DNA of 64,000 nt. It comes from Gelatiniphilus marinus. Its GTDB lineage: Bacteria > Bacteroidota > Bacteroidia > Flavobacteriales > Flavobacteriaceae. The stretch lies in NCBI RefSeq assembly GCF_042678305.1, contig NZ_JBHUDT010000001.1; one strand, 5' to 3'. The position numbers were made by a program, and so were the translations under genes. The notes under the pieces were generated by a model. It was not told the DNA's origin and ran no database searches. It saw nothing but the letters and a program-made list of their open reading frames with translations. The number at the start of each line of letters is the position of its first letter. The stretch's first letter is position 1. Shown here piece by piece: positions 62,572-64,000 of the stretch.

Positions 62572-63525
62572 ATGCTTCATAAAATTTTCGCTTTTCAGAG
62601 CAGTCGTTTAATTTTCGATTTGTTTTTAGAACATAAGATAAATTCATTTTATGAATCTAGTATTTTAAATACACTTTCTAAAGAAAAATTTTCGGCAAAT
62701 AACAGCATCTTCAGTACCCTAAAACAAGTTTATATTGTTAAGGACGTCCCAGATTATTTAAAGCTAAGCCTGCTCAAAAAACATCCAAACCTAAGGTTTA
62801 AAAAAGTAAAACAATACCATGGATACTTGCTAAATATTGAAAACAAGCAAGATGCAATACATTATATTAACAAAAACTTAAATAGCAGAAACCGAAAAAA
62901 TTTATACGCTAAAAAAAGAAAGCTATACAATAATCATAACATTACAACAAGCGTTTATTATGGAGCCATTAGCGCGGGCGATTACAACAATATATTCGAT
63001 GCATTTTATGTCCTATTAAAAAATAGATTCGACGAAAAAAAAATACACAACCGCTATTTATCCAACTGGAAAGCCTTACAAGCTTCAACCTACCAAAAAA
63101 TTTTAGACAAAAAAGCCTCGTTACATGTTGTTTTTGATGGTGCAAAACCTATAGCAATTACTTTAAATTTCCATATAAACGATATTGTTTTTAGCCATAT
63201 TCAAACCTATCATGTTAACTACTCAAAATATAATATGGGCGATATTTGCATGCATAACCATTTGGAATGGCTTATAAAAAACAAGTTTCGTTTTTTCGAT
63301 TTATCCATGGGCAAAACCTATAACAAAGAAAAATGGAGCAACCATAAATATACGCTAATGTACCATGTTTTTTACAACAATGCCTCTGTAATATCTAAAC
63401 TATGTGCTAAAATTACAGTTAAAGAATTACAGTTAATGCAGTATTTAAGAGATAAAAACATTGTTGGTAAGCTTATAAATATGGATAGATTTCTTTACCT
63501 ACTAAAAGGAAGACGCCTAAAATAA
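62572..63525 (+). CDS. GNAT/FemAB-like acyltransferase, paralogue 2
   Basis: A 317-residue paralogue of the preceding gene. It shares the lysine/arginine-rich helix (SRNRKNLYAKKRKLYNNHN), PIAITLNFHINDIVFSHIQT, VNYSKYNMGDICMHNHLEWL and the end motif FDLSMGKTYNKEKWSNHKY. Overall identity to paralogue 1 is moderate by eye, so the duplication is not recent. The acceptor is unknown. The third copy starts 7 bp after its stop codon, indicating one operon. Confidence 0.78.
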   Translation: MLHKIFAFQSSRLIFDLFLEHKINSFYESSILNTLSKEKFSANNSIFSTLKQVYIVKDVPDYLKLSLLKKHPNLRFKKVKQYHGYLLNIENKQDAIHYINKNLNSRNRKNLYAKKRKLYNNHNITTSVYYGAISAGDYNNIFDAFYVLLKNRFDEKKIHNRYLSNWKALQASTYQKILDKKASLHVVFDGAKPIAITLNFHINDIVFSHIQTYHVNYSKYNMGDICMHNHLEWLIKNKFRFFDLSMGKTYNKEKWSNHKYTLMYHVFYNNASVISKLCAKITVKELQLMQYLRDKNIVGKLINMDRFLYLLKGRRLK

Positions 63526-63532
63526 TAGAAGA

Positions 63533-64000
63533 ATGCTAAAAAAAACAAAACCAGAAACTTTAGATGTTTTAAGCACTTTTCTTGAAAAAGACGAGGCCTT
63601 GCCCGTTTACAGCAAAATTGTAAACAGCATTTCTGGTACATTACTTTACAAAAACAAAGCAGCAAACGCACAAAACAATGCCAATCTATATTGCATTTAC
63701 GACTTTCCGGGTTATTTAAAAGGATCTGTAACCAAAAAAGGCTGGAAACTAAAAAGTATTAATACTTACAAAGGCTCTTTAATTCTTTTAAAAAACTATA
63801 AAAATGCCGAAGATTATTTAAAGCATAAATTTAGTTCGGGCAGAAGATCAAAATTTAGAACCTATAAAAAAAGACTGGAATCTTGTTTTAATATAGAATA
63901 CAAAACGTATTTTGGCGATATTGAAAGAGATGAATACGAATTGTTATTCGAGTCTTTCCATAATCTAACCAGAAAACGCTTTTTAGAAAAGAAAATACAG
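63533..64000 (+). CDS. GNAT/FemAB-like acyltransferase, paralogue 3 (cut by window end)
   Basis: An open frame from ATG 63533 to the window end, 156 codons with no stop. It shares the IYDFPGYLKGSVTKKGWKLK start region, KGSLILLKNYKNAEDYL, and the basic helix SSGRRSKFRTYKKRLESCFN with paralogues 1 and 2. The following segment (FESFHNLTRKRFLEKKIQ) matches their central region. The C-terminal catalytic half lies outside the window. Confidence 0.8.
   Translation, partial: MLKKTKPETLDVLSTFLEKDEALPVYSKIVNSISGTLLYKNKAANAQNNANLYCIYDFPGYLKGSVTKKGWKLKSINTYKGSLILLKNYKNAEDYLKHKFSSGRRSKFRTYKKRLESCFNIEYKTYFGDIERDEYELLFESFHNLTRKRFLEKKIQ

Noticed and set aside
1..64000. tRNA, rRNA or CRISPR arrays
   Set aside because: No cloverleaf-like T-loop in intergenic DNA, no rRNA-like blocks and no regularly spaced repeats were seen on reading.

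Overview
The window is AT-rich bacterial chromosome from a member of the Bacteroidota, most likely a marine-type Flavobacteriaceae. The support is: type IX secretion (T9SS) substrates with type A and type B C-terminal sorting domains, a PorP/SprF partner protein, BspA-type leucine-rich repeats, -7 promoter boxes of the form TAnnTTTG, and flavobacterial housekeeping genes. The genus cannot be read from the sequence. I saw no rRNA, tRNA or CRISPR array.

Region 1 (1-34 kb) is mostly housekeeping with accessory genes between. It opens with the end of a large SprB-repeat/PKD adhesin and its PorP/SprF partner. An M1 aminopeptidase follows, then recG, a MutS2-type ATPase, a TPR signalling protein, a BspA-like secreted protein and a cholesterol-dependent-cytolysin-like lipoprotein. 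After these come gcvT, a sugar-nucleotide reductase-like SDR, a pterin dehydratase, yebC, a NYN protein, a zinc metalloprotease, a 58-residue membrane protein, a peroxiredoxin, fumC, a Crp/Fnr regulator, hutG, a prolyl oligopeptidase, proline dehydrogenase and aroB.

Region 2 (33.5-64 kb) is a large surface-polysaccharide locus of the Wzx/Wzy type. A leftward operon encodes an aminotransferase, a 4,6-dehydratase, Wza and a Wzc-type tyrosine kinase, and it meets a CpsB-type phosphatase gene tail to tail. A rightward operon starts with the WbpP/WbpO-type pair that makes a UDP-hexuronic acid. It continues with the flippase, a QueC-like PP-loop protein, a pyruvyl transferase, four glycosyltransferases and an EpsG/Wzy-like polymerase. 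Further right are a lone inverted glycosyltransferase, a tandem pair of mosaic ATP-grasp genes, a beta-helix lipoprotein, an MBOAT/SGNH acylation pair and three tandem GNAT/FemAB-like acyltransferases, the last cut by the window end.

The most striking observation is in recG. A 441-bp cassette encoding a DUF559 (Vsr-like, PD-(D/E)XK) endonuclease lies in frame between helicase motifs II and III. It is bounded by GC-rich imperfect inverted repeats, and removing it restores a RecG of normal length. Other notable points are a CDC-like pore-forming lipoprotein without the cholesterol-binding undecapeptide, a 212-bp MITE-like element, a recurrent 13-mer (TTCCGCGAAAGCG), a palindromic repeat inside the aminopeptidase gene, and a 458-bp near-identity block between the two ATP-grasp genes.
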